In this document: positions 34,295 to 42,856 of the stretch, piece after piece
Numbering within the stretch: position 1 is the stretch's first letter
Layout: the number at the start of each line of letters is the position of its first letter
Origin: Mesorhizobium sp.
Lineage (GTDB): Bacteria > Pseudomonadota > Alphaproteobacteria > Rhizobiales > Rhizobiaceae
Assembly (NCBI GenBank): GCA_004020315.1
Contig: SAQG01000009.1
Location: 110,898-174,897, forward strand
DNA length: 64,000 nucleotides
Direction: 5' to 3'
Position numbers and translations under genes: made by a program
Notes under the pieces: generated by a model
What the model saw: only the letters and a program-made list of their open reading frames with translations
What the model was told of the DNA's origin: nothing
The model's database searches: none

Positions 34295-35706
34295 GCGCCC
34301 CGGCTTCAGAAGAAAAGGGGGCTTCGAAAAAAACGGGGGCTTCGGAGACCGTCGAGGCGCCGGCTGCGCCAACCTTCCGCGAAGGCGTGAAGCTCTGGGC
34401 GAAAATCGGCCTGCTCAGCTTCGGCGGGCCCGCCGGCCAGATCGCGCTCATGCACAAGGAACTGGTCGAGGAACGGCGTTGGATCGGCGAGCAGCGTTTC
34501 CTCCATGCGTTGAATTACTGCATGCTGCTGCCCGGCCCTGAAGCCCAGCAACTCGCCATCTATATCGGCTGGTTGCTGCACCGGACGATCGGCGGCCTGG
34601 TCGCCGGTATCCTGTTCGTCGCACCAGGCGCGCTTGTGATGCTCACCTTGAGCATCCTCTATGCGTTGTATGGCGATGCTCCCGTCGTCGAGGCGCTGTT
34701 TTTCGGAGTGAAAGCGGCCGTGCTCGCCATCGTCGTCGAGGCGATGATCCGGATCGGACGACGGGCCCTGAAGAACCGGGTCATGGTTTCGATCGCGCTC
34801 GCCGCCTTCATCGCCATCTATGCATTGAACCTGCCGTTTCCGCTCATCATCCTGCTTGCGGGCCTGGCGGGCTGGATTGGAAACCGTGTTGCGCCGGCGT
34901 TTTTTTCCGGCGCGGCGCACGGCAAAGACACGGTTCCCGATATCAAGGGCGCAGTCGACCTCATGTTCGAGCGGGGCGAACTGGCCCACACCAGGCCGAC
35001 GCGATGGCATGCGCCGCGCACCATCGCGATCTGGCTGCCGATCTGGCTCGGGCCCGTGCTGTTGATCTGGGCGTTCACCGGATCCGCCAGTGTGTGGACT
35101 GAGATCGGTGGCTTCTTCAGCGTCATGGCGGTCGTCACCTTCGGCGGCGCCTACGCGGTCCTTGCCTATGTCGCGCAGGCAGCGGTCGAGTCCTTCGGCT
35201 GGCTCGCACCCGGTGAAATGCTCGATGGCCTCGGACTTGCCGAAACCACGCCCGGCCCGCTCATTCTGGTCCTGCAGTTCGTCGGCTTCCTTGCCGCGTT
35301 CCGCCAATCCGGATCGTTGAACCCGCTGCTTGCAGGATCCCTTGGGGCGATGCTCACCCTATGGGCGACGTTCACGCCTTGCTTCTTCTGGATATTCCTC
35401 GGTGCGCCCTATATCGAATCCCTGCGCGGTAACAAGGCACTGTCGGCGGCGCTGGGCGCGATCACCGCCGCCGTCGTCGGCGTCATCATGAATCTCGCTC
35501 TGTGGTTCGGCTTGCACGTCATCTTCGGCGAGGTGCGCAATGTCGGACTTGGAATGGACGTGCCGGTGTTTTCATCGATCGACTGGGCTGCGGCGCTGCT
35601 GTCGTGTGCTGCCATGATCGCCATTCTGAAGCTGAAGATCGGCATGCTGCCGACGCTTGCGGGATCGGCCCTAGCTGGCGTTTTGTTGCTGGCAGCGAGC
35701 GGTTAG
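34291..35706 (+). CDS. chrA: Chromate transporter
   Basis: 471-residue CHR-family membrane protein, the chromate efflux pump ChrA. Two homologous halves are visible: FREGVKLWAKIGLLSFGGPAGQIALMHKEL with LPGPEAQQLAIYIGW in the first, and GGFFSVMAVVTFGGAYAVLAYVAQ with AETTPGPLILVLQFVGF in the second, with about ten hydrophobic segments. The start is GTG 34291 overlapping the rhodanese-ChrB stop. The N-terminal 25 residues are Lys/Glu/Ala-rich. Likely induced by chromate through the upstream ChrB-like protein, by family analogy. Confidence 0.95.
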   Translation: MSAPASEEKGASKKTGASETVEAPAAPTFREGVKLWAKIGLLSFGGPAGQIALMHKELVEERRWIGEQRFLHALNYCMLLPGPEAQQLAIYIGWLLHRTIGGLVAGILFVAPGALVMLTLSILYALYGDAPVVEALFFGVKAAVLAIVVEAMIRIGRRALKNRVMVSIALAAFIAIYALNLPFPLIILLAGLAGWIGNRVAPAFFSGAAHGKDTVPDIKGAVDLMFERGELAHTRPTRWHAPRTIAIWLPIWLGPVLLIWAFTGSASVWTEIGGFFSVMAVVTFGGAYAVLAYVAQAAVESFGWLAPGEMLDGLGLAETTPGPLILVLQFVGFLAAFRQSGSLNPLLAGSLGAMLTLWATFTPCFFWIFLGAPYIESLRGNKALSAALGAITAAVVGVIMNLALWFGLHVIFGEVRNVGLGMDVPVFSSIDWAAALLSCAAMIAILKLKIGMLPTLAGSALAGVLLLAASG

Positions 35707-35756
35707 CGGCTGCGGCGGCGCTTCGCTGCGGTTTCGGCCACTCGGATAGGAACATC

Positions 35757-36155
35757 ATGGCAAGACGACGCTCCTCTCTAGGCTTCCTCGGAATGTTCGG
35801 CCGTTCAGGCGACCTCAGGCAACTCGACGCCGCGTTACGCGGCGTTGACCTTCATCCCGCCCTTGTCCCCGAAGGAGCAAAGCTCACCATCGTCAATCTG
35901 ATGAGGGATCACTGGTCCGACGAGCCGCCACCGCAAGCCTATCCACCGGTGGCGCAGCTACTTGGTTATTGTATTGCCGGGCCGGAAGCATTCGAGCGAT
36001 CCAACGGCCTTCAACACAGGCTGGATGCGGAGCGCCGGCTCGAGGCGGCACTTGAGGCAGACGACAGCTTCGATGCGCAAATCATACTGATGACGCTGCA
36101 TGCCAAGCTGATCAGTGACGAGGTCGTCGAGCGCTACGGGTTGAGGGCCGACTGA
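35757..36155 (+). CDS. Conserved hypothetical protein after chrA
   Basis: 132-residue soluble protein beginning MARRRSSLGFLGMFGRSGDLRQLDAALRGVDLH. It has no signal peptide, membrane segment or catalytic motif I recognise; the pattern of paired helices (EAALEADDSFDAQIILMTLHAKLISDEVVERYG) suggests an all-helical fold. Similar proteins occur next to chrA in other alphaproteobacteria as far as I recall. It lies 50 bp after chrA with AGGA at the usual distance from ATG 35757, so it is probably in the chrB-chrA operon. Function unknown. Confidence 0.75.
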   Translation: MARRRSSLGFLGMFGRSGDLRQLDAALRGVDLHPALVPEGAKLTIVNLMRDHWSDEPPPQAYPPVAQLLGYCIAGPEAFERSNGLQHRLDAERRLEAALEADDSFDAQIILMTLHAKLISDEVVERYGLRAD

Positions 36156-36176
36156 CGGTTTTGACGAGAAGCGTTG

Positions 36177-37766
36177 TCAGCCGCCCATGCCGCTGCGCGG
36201 CAAATGGATAAGATTGCCGAAGCGGGCGCGCAACTTGTCGTCGACCGGCTTCGGCACATGGCGCGGGAAGCGCTCGGCGAGGATGCGTTTCTTCTCGATG
36301 ATCGCCCGCTGCAAGATGTCGGGCCTGCCTTTCTCGTTCCACTCTTTCGGCGAAAAGCGGTCGCCGACCGCCGGGTAGAAATATTCCGTCTGCATCAGCC
36401 GCAGCGTCTGCTCGTTGCCGAGATAGTGACCCGGCCCCTTCAGGCAGACGTCGGCGATGGTGTCTATCGACAGCGACTCATCGGTCACCTCGATGCCGCG
36501 CACGCAGCGCAGGCAATGGCCGAGCATGTCGTTGTCGATGATCAGGCTTTCCAGGCAGAAGCCGAGCAGAGAGGCGTGCATGCCGGCCGATTCGTAGACA
36601 AGGTTGAGGCCGGCAAGGCCGGCCATCACATCGGTAATGCCCTTTTCGTAACCGGATTGAATGTCGGGCAGTTTCGAATCCGTCATGCCGGCGGCCGAAC
36701 CGCCCGGCAGGTCGTAGAATTGCGCCATCTGCGCGCAGGCAGCGGTCAGCACCGCTTGCTCGGCCGAGCCGCCCGACATGGCGCCGGTCCTGAGGTCCGA
36801 GACGAACGGCCAGGTGCCGAAGATCGCCGGATGCCCCGGCTTGATGGCGTTGACATAGACGAGACCGGCAAGCACCTCGGCCACCGCTTGCACCACCGCA
36901 CCGGCAATCGCCGCCGGCGCCGTGGCGCCCGCCTGGCCGGCCGACAGCAACAGGATCGGAATGCCGCCTTCGACGCAGGCCTCGAGCACGCCGCACGCGT
37001 CCTCGGCGAATTTCATCGGCGGTACGACAAAACAGTTCGAATTGGAGACGAAAGGCCGGGCGCGAAAATTCTCTTCGCCGCCGGCAATCGTATAGAGCAT
37101 GTCGAGCGCCGGCTTGACGTTCTCGCGCACCGTGAAGGATGTGCCGACATGCTTCGACGTGCCCATCACGCAGGCGTAGAGCGTGTTGAAATCCATGTCG
37201 AGCGGATCGGGAATGTCGCGTGGCACCATCGGCCGCTGGAAGAAATGGATGTTGTCGAGCCCGTCGACGATGCGGGCGGCGTCATAGATGTCCTGCAGCA
37301 GCGACTCTCGATAACAGCGCTTCTCGACGTCGACCAGATGCACCGCAGCACCGGCCGTGCCGTAATGCACGCGCTTGCCCTGGATCAACATGTCGTGCTT
37401 GGGATCCTGGCCATGCAGGGTGAAGTGGCGTGCGGCCTTCTTGATGGTGTCGAGGACGAGCGCGCGCGGAAAACGAATGCGGCCGTCCTCGCTGAGCGTG
37501 GCGCCGGCCTTGGTCAACGCCTCGATGCAGGATGGGATGGCATTGGCGAAGCCGACCGTTTCAAGCAGCGTCAGCACCGCTTCGTGGATGCGCTCGCGGT
37601 CGTTTTCGCTGAGAGGCCCGTAGCTTCCGCCTTCGAGGCCGGCGCGCACCGGCTTGATATCGTCGGCAAGTGGCGCCGCCCGCATGGCGCGACGCGCTTC
37701 GCGCCCGCCGGAACGCCGCGAACGCTGGTCCGAGGGCGTATCCGGCTTCTCAACAGCCACTGACAT
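36177..37766 (-). CDS. Trimethylamine-methyltransferase (MttB) family protein, non-pyrrolysine
   Basis: 529-residue corrinoid-type methyltransferase of the MttB superfamily: LETVGFANAIPSCIEALTKAGA near the N-terminus, VVPPMKFAEDACGVLEACVEGGIPILLLSAGQAGATAPA, IFGTWPFVSDLRTGAMSGGSAEQ, and GPGHYLGNEQTLRLMQTEYFYP near the C-terminus. There is no in-frame TAG, so it is not the pyrrolysine enzyme; relatives demethylate quaternary amines such as glycine betaine or proline betaine. ATG 37766 has GGAG 8 bp upstream; a GTG at 37775 is possible. A MocR-type regulator gene is directly upstream on the same strand. No corrinoid protein gene is adjacent, so its methyl acceptor is unclear. Confidence 0.9.
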   Translation of the reverse strand: MSVAVEKPDTPSDQRSRRSGGREARRAMRAAPLADDIKPVRAGLEGGSYGPLSENDRERIHEAVLTLLETVGFANAIPSCIEALTKAGATLSEDGRIRFPRALVLDTIKKAARHFTLHGQDPKHDMLIQGKRVHYGTAGAAVHLVDVEKRCYRESLLQDIYDAARIVDGLDNIHFFQRPMVPRDIPDPLDMDFNTLYACVMGTSKHVGTSFTVRENVKPALDMLYTIAGGEENFRARPFVSNSNCFVVPPMKFAEDACGVLEACVEGGIPILLLSAGQAGATAPAAIAGAVVQAVAEVLAGLVYVNAIKPGHPAIFGTWPFVSDLRTGAMSGGSAEQAVLTAACAQMAQFYDLPGGSAAGMTDSKLPDIQSGYEKGITDVMAGLAGLNLVYESAGMHASLLGFCLESLIIDNDMLGHCLRCVRGIEVTDESLSIDTIADVCLKGPGHYLGNEQTLRLMQTEYFYPAVGDRFSPKEWNEKGRPDILQRAIIEKKRILAERFPRHVPKPVDDKLRARFGNLIHLPRSGMGG

Positions 37767-37945
37767 GGGAGGCACTCCACTTTAGCTGCGAAGCCGGCGG
37801 CGGTGGTTGGCCCACCATCGGCCTGCTTCGTCCCCTTATGCCTCGAACTATGCCGCCGGCATTGGCACAGCCTATGAGCCAGACGGCCCCGTCGCATATG
37901 CCAGGGCGCTAAAGAACGGTGGCCGGTCGCGGCCCGGCCGAGGCA

Positions 37946-39439
37946 TCAAGCGGCCGCCGGCCTGCGCCCGGCCGCCGTCGCCAGTTCGCGGATGCCGGGC
38001 TCGATGTGCTGCAGCGCAATCGAGGAGATGCCCAGCCGCATGAAGCGCGACGGCTTTTCGGTGCGGTCGAAGAAACGATCGCCGGGCTCGATAATGACGC
38101 TGCGCGAGGCGGCGGCCTCGGCCAGCCCGCGCGAATCGGTACCGCGCGGCCCCTCGAGCCAGAGCGACGCGCCGCCGGCGGAATCGGTCGAGCGCCACTC
38201 CGGCAGAAAGGCGGAAATCGCATGGATCAGACGCTTGCGCCGTTCGTCGAAGGCGCTCGACAGCCGCCGCACCAGCGCCTCGTGGTGGCCAAGCGACAGG
38301 AACAGCGCGACCGCGCGCTGATTGTTGGCCGGCGGGTGACGCAGCATGAACCGGCGCAGCGCGCGAAGCTCCGAGATCAGCCCGGCCGAGGCGACGATGT
38401 AGCCGAGCCTAAGGCCCGGAGCCAGCGTCTTCGACATCGAGCCGACATAGATGACGCGGCCCGAACGGTCGAGGCTCTTCAGCGCCTGCTGCGGCGCTTC
38501 GTCCAGAAGTTGGCTGTCATAGCCGTCCTCGATGATGATCTGGTTGTGGCGGTTGGCGCGCGCCAGCAGGTCCTGCCGGCGCTCCGCCGACAGCGGCACC
38601 ATGGTCGGGCAATGGTGGCTGGGCGTCACGAAGACGAAGCCGGAATCGTTGGGAATAGAAGCGGTTACGATGCCGGAGTGGTCGACCGGGACCGGCGTGA
38701 CGTCGGCGCCCGCCAGCCGGAAGATCGAGCGTGCGTCGGGGTAGCCGGGGTCTTCCATGGCCACCTTGGAGCCCTTGGTCATGAGCAGCGTCGCCAGCAT
38801 GTAGAGCGCGTTCTGCGCGCCGAGCGTGACGATGATCTCATCGGGATTGGCGAAGATGCCGCGCCGCGGCAACAGCCGCGCCTGGATCTGCTCGATCAAG
38901 AGCGGATCGTCGCGATCGACCATGTCGGACGCCCAGTTGCGGATCTCGAGCACGGCGAGCGCCATGCGGTTGCACTCGCGCCACTCGGCGGTCGGGAACA
39001 GTGCCGGATCGAACTGGCCATAGACGAACGGGTAGGACGACTTGATCCAGTTGTCGTGCTTGGCCGGCGGCGGCATGTCGCTGGCCGCGATCTGCCGGCG
39101 CGCCTTCCAGTCGATCTCATTGGCCTGGTCTGGCGCCTTCTGATGCGGCCTTGCCGGCGTCGCCAGCACGTCGGGATTGACGAAATGGCCGCGCCGTTCG
39201 CGCGCCACCAAAAAACCCTGGTCGACGAGCTGCTGGAAGGCCAGCACCACGGTGCCGCGCGCCACGCCGAGTTTCTCGGCCAGGATCCGGCAGGACGGAA
39301 GCGGCATCGAGGCGGCGATTTGCCGGTCGAGGATGGCGGCGACGATCGCTTGACGGATCTGCGCCTGCAGGGTCTGGCCGGATTCCGCCGAAATCCGGAA
39401 CAGGCCGGACCATATGGCCGTGTCGTTTCGCTGTGGCAT
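37946..39439 (-). CDS. MocR/PdxR-type GntR regulator with aminotransferase domain
   Basis: 497-residue fusion of a GntR winged helix (about 12-80: LQAQIRQAIVAAILDRQIAASMPLPSCRILAEKLGVARGTVVLAFQQL in outline) to a type I PLP aminotransferase-like domain. In that domain SSYPFVYGQFDPALFP, VTLGAQNALYMLA, IEDGYDSQLL and the PLP-lysine region VGSMSKTLAPGLRLGY are seen. Such proteins sense PLP or amino compounds. The gene lies upstream of and in line with the MttB-family gene (179 bp gap) and diverges from pgi; a 9-bp-armed dyad is in the pgi-side promoter. Likely regulator of the MttB-like gene, by position. Confidence 0.9.
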   Translation of the reverse strand: MPQRNDTAIWSGLFRISAESGQTLQAQIRQAIVAAILDRQIAASMPLPSCRILAEKLGVARGTVVLAFQQLVDQGFLVARERRGHFVNPDVLATPARPHQKAPDQANEIDWKARRQIAASDMPPPAKHDNWIKSSYPFVYGQFDPALFPTAEWRECNRMALAVLEIRNWASDMVDRDDPLLIEQIQARLLPRRGIFANPDEIIVTLGAQNALYMLATLLMTKGSKVAMEDPGYPDARSIFRLAGADVTPVPVDHSGIVTASIPNDSGFVFVTPSHHCPTMVPLSAERRQDLLARANRHNQIIIEDGYDSQLLDEAPQQALKSLDRSGRVIYVGSMSKTLAPGLRLGYIVASAGLISELRALRRFMLRHPPANNQRAVALFLSLGHHEALVRRLSSAFDERRKRLIHAISAFLPEWRSTDSAGGASLWLEGPRGTDSRGLAEAAASRSVIIEPGDRFFDRTEKPSRFMRLGISSIALQHIEPGIRELATAAGRRPAAA

Positions 39440-39530
39440 GGAAGATGTTCCTCGATGGCCAGCTTTTTTCACTTGGCTGGACCAGTCGAATGTACCGGTG
39501 GCACAAGCTGTTGCGCCAATCAATTTTTCT

Positions 39531-39556
39531 GATCACTGGGATTTACGCCAGTGATC
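39531..39556. promoter_or_regulatory. Dyad in the mocR/pgi divergent region
   Basis: Perfect 9-bp arms GATCACTGG (39531-39539) and CCAGTGATC (39548-39556), spacer 8 bp, 92 bp upstream of the MocR-type gene. Related half-sites CCAGTCGAAT (39482-39491) and CCAGTGGATT (39636-39645) occur on either side, giving an array of CCAGT-type sites. Candidate operator for the MocR-type regulator. The rest of 39440-39728 holds no supported gene. Confidence 0.5.
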
Positions 39557-39728
39557 CTTCGCTGCACTGCGGCATCCCCGACGTGACAAAGCGTCATCCC
39601 GGCGTGACGCAGTGCGTCATCGCTGCGCATTGAAACCAGTGGATTTCGGCTAGATAGTTTGGGCGCGACGACACGCGCCGGAAACATCCGGTCTGTTATG
39701 TTGACATCTCAAGGCTCGGAGTGAGGCA

Positions 39729-41372
39729 GTGGATCAATCGTCCTTTCAAAAACAGCTCGACGCCCTGCGCGATCACCGTGCGGCAAAATCGGGCAGCATG
39801 CGCGAGGCTTTCGCTGCCGATCCGCAGCGCTTCGAAAAATTCTCCGCCACCGCCGGCGACCTGCTGCTCGACTGGTCGAAATGCGCGGTCGATGCGCGGA
39901 CGATGGATCTGCTGGAGAAGCTGGCGGGAGCCGCCGATCTCGAAGGCCGGCGCGCCGCGATGTTCTCGGGCAGGAAGATCAACGTCACCGAAGGCCGCGC
40001 CGTGCTGCACACCGCGCTGCGCAACCTGAATGGCAAGGGCATCGTGCTCGACGGTCAGGATGTGAAGGCGGAGGTTGTCGCCGTGCTCGACGCGATGGGC
40101 GCCTTCGCCGATGCCGTGCGCTCCGGCAAGGCGGCCGGCGCCACAGGCAAGAAGATCACCGACATCGTCAACATCGGCATCGGCGGGTCCGATCTTGGCC
40201 CGGCCATGGCGACGCTGGCGCTGGCGCCCTATCACGACGGGCCGCGCACGCACTACGTGTCCAATATCGACGGCGCTCATATCCACGACACGCTGAAGGG
40301 CCTTTCCGCCGAAACCACCCTGTTCATCGTCGCCTCGAAGACCTTCACCACCATCGAGACGATGACCAATGCCGAGACGGCGCGCGAATGGGTGCAGAAG
40401 GCGCTCGGCAAGGAAGCGGTCGGCAAGCATTTCGCCGCCGTCTCGACGGCGCTCGACCTGGTGGCCAAGTTTGGCATCGCGTCCGACCGCGTCTTCGGCT
40501 TCTGGGACTGGGTCGGCGGACGCTACTCCGTCTGGGGCGCGATCGGCCTGCCGGTGATGATTGCCGTCGGCCCGAAGAATTTTCGCGCCTTTCTCGATGG
40601 CGCGCATGCGATGGACGAACATTTCCAGACGGCGCCGCTGGCCAGGAACCTGCCGGCGCTGATGGGGCTGATCGGCTGGTGGCATCGGGTGATCTGCCAA
40701 TATCCCGCCCGCGCGGTCATTCCCTACGACCAGCGTCTGTCCAGGCTGCCGGCCTATCTGCAGCAGCTCGACATGGAATCGAACGGCAAGAGCGTTACCC
40801 TCGACGGCGGCGCTGTCACCACGCCGACCGGGCCGCTGGTTTGGGGTGAGCCCGGCACCAATGGCCAGCACGCCTTCTTCCAGTTGCTGCACCAGGGCAC
40901 CGATTTCATTCCGGTCGAATTCCTTGCCGCGGCCATCGGCCATGAGCCGGATCTCAAGCACCATCACGATCTGTTGCTCGCCAACTGCCTGGCCCAGTCG
41001 GAGGCCTTCATGAAGGGCCGCACGCTGGAGGAAGCACGCGCGCAGATGCTGGCAAAGGGCATGCCGCCCGCCGAAGTCGACAGGATCGCCCCCCACCGTG
41101 TCTTCTCCGGTAACCGGCCCTCGGTGACGATCCTTTACAGGCAACTCGATCCGTACACGTTCGGGCAGCTGATCGCGCTCTACGAGCACCGGGTCTTCGT
41201 CGAAGGCACGCTCTTCAACATCAATTCCTTTGACCAATGGGGTGTCGAACTCGGCAAGGAACTGGCGACCGGGCTGCTGCCTGTCGTGGAAGGCAAGGAG
41301 AATGCCGCAAAGCGGGACGCTTCGACCGCTGGACTGGTGGGACACATCCACCGATTGCGCGGATCGGAGTAA
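39729..41372 (+). CDS. pgi: Glucose-6-phosphate isomerase
   Basis: 547-residue glycolytic/gluconeogenic enzyme interconverting glucose-6-P and fructose-6-P (E. coli 549). Signatures: [88 protein letters not shown] and the C-terminal [21 protein letters not shown] start at 39729 with GGAG upstream. The HAD phosphatase gene starts 5 bp after its stop, so the two form a small operon. Confidence 0.98.
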   Translation: MDQSSFQKQLDALRDHRAAKSGSMREAFAADPQRFEKFSATAGDLLLDWSKCAVDARTMDLLEKLAGAADLEGRRAAMFSGRKINVTEGRAVLHTALRNLNGKGIVLDGQDVKAEVVAVLDAMGAFADAVRSGKAAGATGKKITDIVNIGIGGSDLGPAMATLALAPYHDGPRTHYVSNIDGAHIHDTLKGLSAETTLFIVASKTFTTIETMTNAETAREWVQKALGKEAVGKHFAAVSTALDLVAKFGIASDRVFGFWDWVGGRYSVWGAIGLPVMIAVGPKNFRAFLDGAHAMDEHFQTAPLARNLPALMGLIGWWHRVICQYPARAVIPYDQRLSRLPAYLQQLDMESNGKSVTLDGGAVTTPTGPLVWGEPGTNGQHAFFQLLHQGTDFIPVEFLAAAIGHEPDLKHHHDLLLANCLAQSEAFMKGRTLEEARAQMLAKGMPPAEVDRIAPHRVFSGNRPSVTILYRQLDPYTFGQLIALYEHRVFVEGTLFNINSFDQWGVELGKELATGLLPVVEGKENAAKRDASTAGLVGHIHRLRGSE

Positions 41373-41377
41373 GCGGC

Positions 41378-42100
41378 TTGGCCGAGATCAAGGGAATATT
41401 GTTCGACAAGGACGGCACGCTTGTCGATTTCAACGCGACGTGGCTCGGCGTTGCCGATTTCATGGCGATGGATGCGGCGGAGGGCGACCGCTGGAAGGCC
41501 GACAGGCTGCTTGCGGCGGCGGGCTACGATTTCGCCACCAAACGCTTCAAGCCCGATTCCATCTTTGCCTCCGGCACCAACATGGATGTCGTCGAGCTTT
41601 GGTTTCCGCGGCTGTCGGATGAAGACCAGATGCTTGCGGTCGCCCGCTTCAACGAGATCACGTCGATGCAGGGTTCGGCGATGGCGGTGGCGCTGCCGGG
41701 CATCGTCGAGACGCTTGGCGTTCTTCACAGGAAATCCTACCGGCTCGGCGTCGCCACCAACGATTCGACCACTGGCGCGGAAAAGACATTGCTGACGCTG
41801 GGTGTCGCGCAGCTGTTCGATGCCGCCTATGGTTACGACGCGGTGGCCAATCCGAAACCGGCGCCCGATACGATCCTCGCCTTCTCGGACCTGACCGGCC
41901 TGCGGCCCGCCGCGATCGCCGTGGTCGGCGACAATCGCCACGACCTGGAGATGGCGCGGGCCGGCGGCTGCGGTCTGGCGGTCGGCGTGCTCTCCGGCAC
42001 CGGCACGCGGGAAACGCTGTCGCAGATCGCCGACGTCATTCTCGATTCGGTTGCCGATCTGCCCGACTTTCTTTCGGCAAGGGTCAAGGAGACGATCTGA
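41378..42100 (+). CDS. HAD-superfamily phosphatase (Gph-like)
   Basis: 240-residue HAD hydrolase. Motif I ILFDKDGTLVDFN near the N-terminus; motif II GVATNDSTTGA; motif III/IV NPKPAPDTIL and VVGDNRHDLEMARAGG. These match phosphoglycolate-phosphatase-like small-molecule phosphatases. The start appears to be TTG 41378 with GGAG 9 bp upstream, 5 bp after the pgi stop; the upstream frame overlaps pgi. Substrate unknown. Its 3' end overlaps the convergent methyltransferase gene by 17 bp. Confidence 0.85.
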   Translation: MAEIKGILFDKDGTLVDFNATWLGVADFMAMDAAEGDRWKADRLLAAAGYDFATKRFKPDSIFASGTNMDVVELWFPRLSDEDQMLAVARFNEITSMQGSAMAVALPGIVETLGVLHRKSYRLGVATNDSTTGAEKTLLTLGVAQLFDAAYGYDAVANPKPAPDTILAFSDLTGLRPAAIAVVGDNRHDLEMARAGGCGLAVGVLSGTGTRETLSQIADVILDSVADLPDFLSARVKETI

Positions 42101-42848
42101 GCTCGCCCCTGGCCTGCTCCGGCTCGAACGAGAAGACACCGCTCGGCTTCATTCCGACGTCCCCGACTTCGCCGACATCCCGCACCTGGTATTCGGCCAG
42201 CAGGCGAAGCCGCGAGCGGGGCAGGTAGGCCCGGCCCGGGTCGCCGATCAGCACATTGATGCCGGCAGCCAGGCAGCGGTCGAGGAAGGGGATGACCCGG
42301 TCGGCGAGATCTTGCCCGTAAAACAAGTCGCCGGCCACCACGACATCCACCGGCGGCGGCGGACCAGCGGTGATGTCCTCGCCGACCACCGTGATCGTAA
42401 CGCCGTTTGCCGCCGCATTCAGACCGAGCGCGGCGACGCCGTTGCGGTCGATCTCAGACGCGATCACTTCGCTGGCGCCGGCCTTTGCAGCAGCGATGCC
42501 GACAAGGCCCGAGCCGGCGCCGAGATCGAGCACGCGAAACCCGGCCACGGACTCCGGCCGATCGAGAATGTAGCGGGCAAGCACCGCGCCGCCGGCCCAG
42601 GCATAGGCCCAGTAAGGTGGCTGCGGCTCGGGCCCATCCTCGTCAGCTTCGGTTTCTTCTTCCGGCTCGGCTGCTCGTCCTTCGGGGTGCGTGAGCCGCC
42701 ACAGACCGCTCGCTGGATGGGCTGCATAAAGCCGGATTTCGGGAAGTGCCGGAACAGGGGCGATAAGCATGTTCGCCTTGATGAATGTCAGCGGGTCGGG
42801 ACGGGAAAGCGTATCCGCCGCGTCGTCGACAGTAAGACAATCGCCCAA
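42084..42848 (-). CDS. Protein lysine methyltransferase, ETF-beta-KMT-like
   Basis: 254-residue class I methyltransferase. PPYWAYAWAGGAVLARYIL is followed by SAM motif I VLDLGAGSGLVGIAAAKAGA, VIASEIDRNGVAALGLNAAANG, and the post-motif-IV tetrapeptide DLFY (VVAGDLFYGQ). The combination is that of the METTL-type lysine methyltransferase family that includes ETF-beta methyltransferases of alphaproteobacteria and mitochondria. The conserved N-terminal DPLTFIKANMLIAPVPALPEIRLY favours the TTG start at 42848 (AGGGG upstream) over ATG 42770. It lies just upstream of fadD's stop region but is transcribed apart from it. Role in modifying the beta-oxidation electron carrier ETF is inferred from family. 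Confidence 0.7.
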   Translation of the reverse strand: MGDCLTVDDAADTLSRPDPLTFIKANMLIAPVPALPEIRLYAAHPASGLWRLTHPEGRAAEPEEETEADEDGPEPQPPYWAYAWAGGAVLARYILDRPESVAGFRVLDLGAGSGLVGIAAAKAGASEVIASEIDRNGVAALGLNAAANGVTITVVGEDITAGPPPPVDVVVAGDLFYGQDLADRVIPFLDRCLAAGINVLIGDPGRAYLPRSRLRLLAEYQVRDVGEVGDVGMKPSGVFSFEPEQARGELRSSP

Positions 42849-42856
42849 AGTTACCC

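Noticed and set aside
36177..37766. Pyrrolysine-containing trimethylamine methyltransferase
   Set aside because: No in-frame TAG occurs and no pyl genes are in the window; it belongs to the non-pyrrolysine branch.
36174..41351. Long frames opposite the MttB-like, MocR-like and pgi genes
   Set aside because: All mirror genes identified by conserved motifs; no homology or ribosome sites for the opposite frames.
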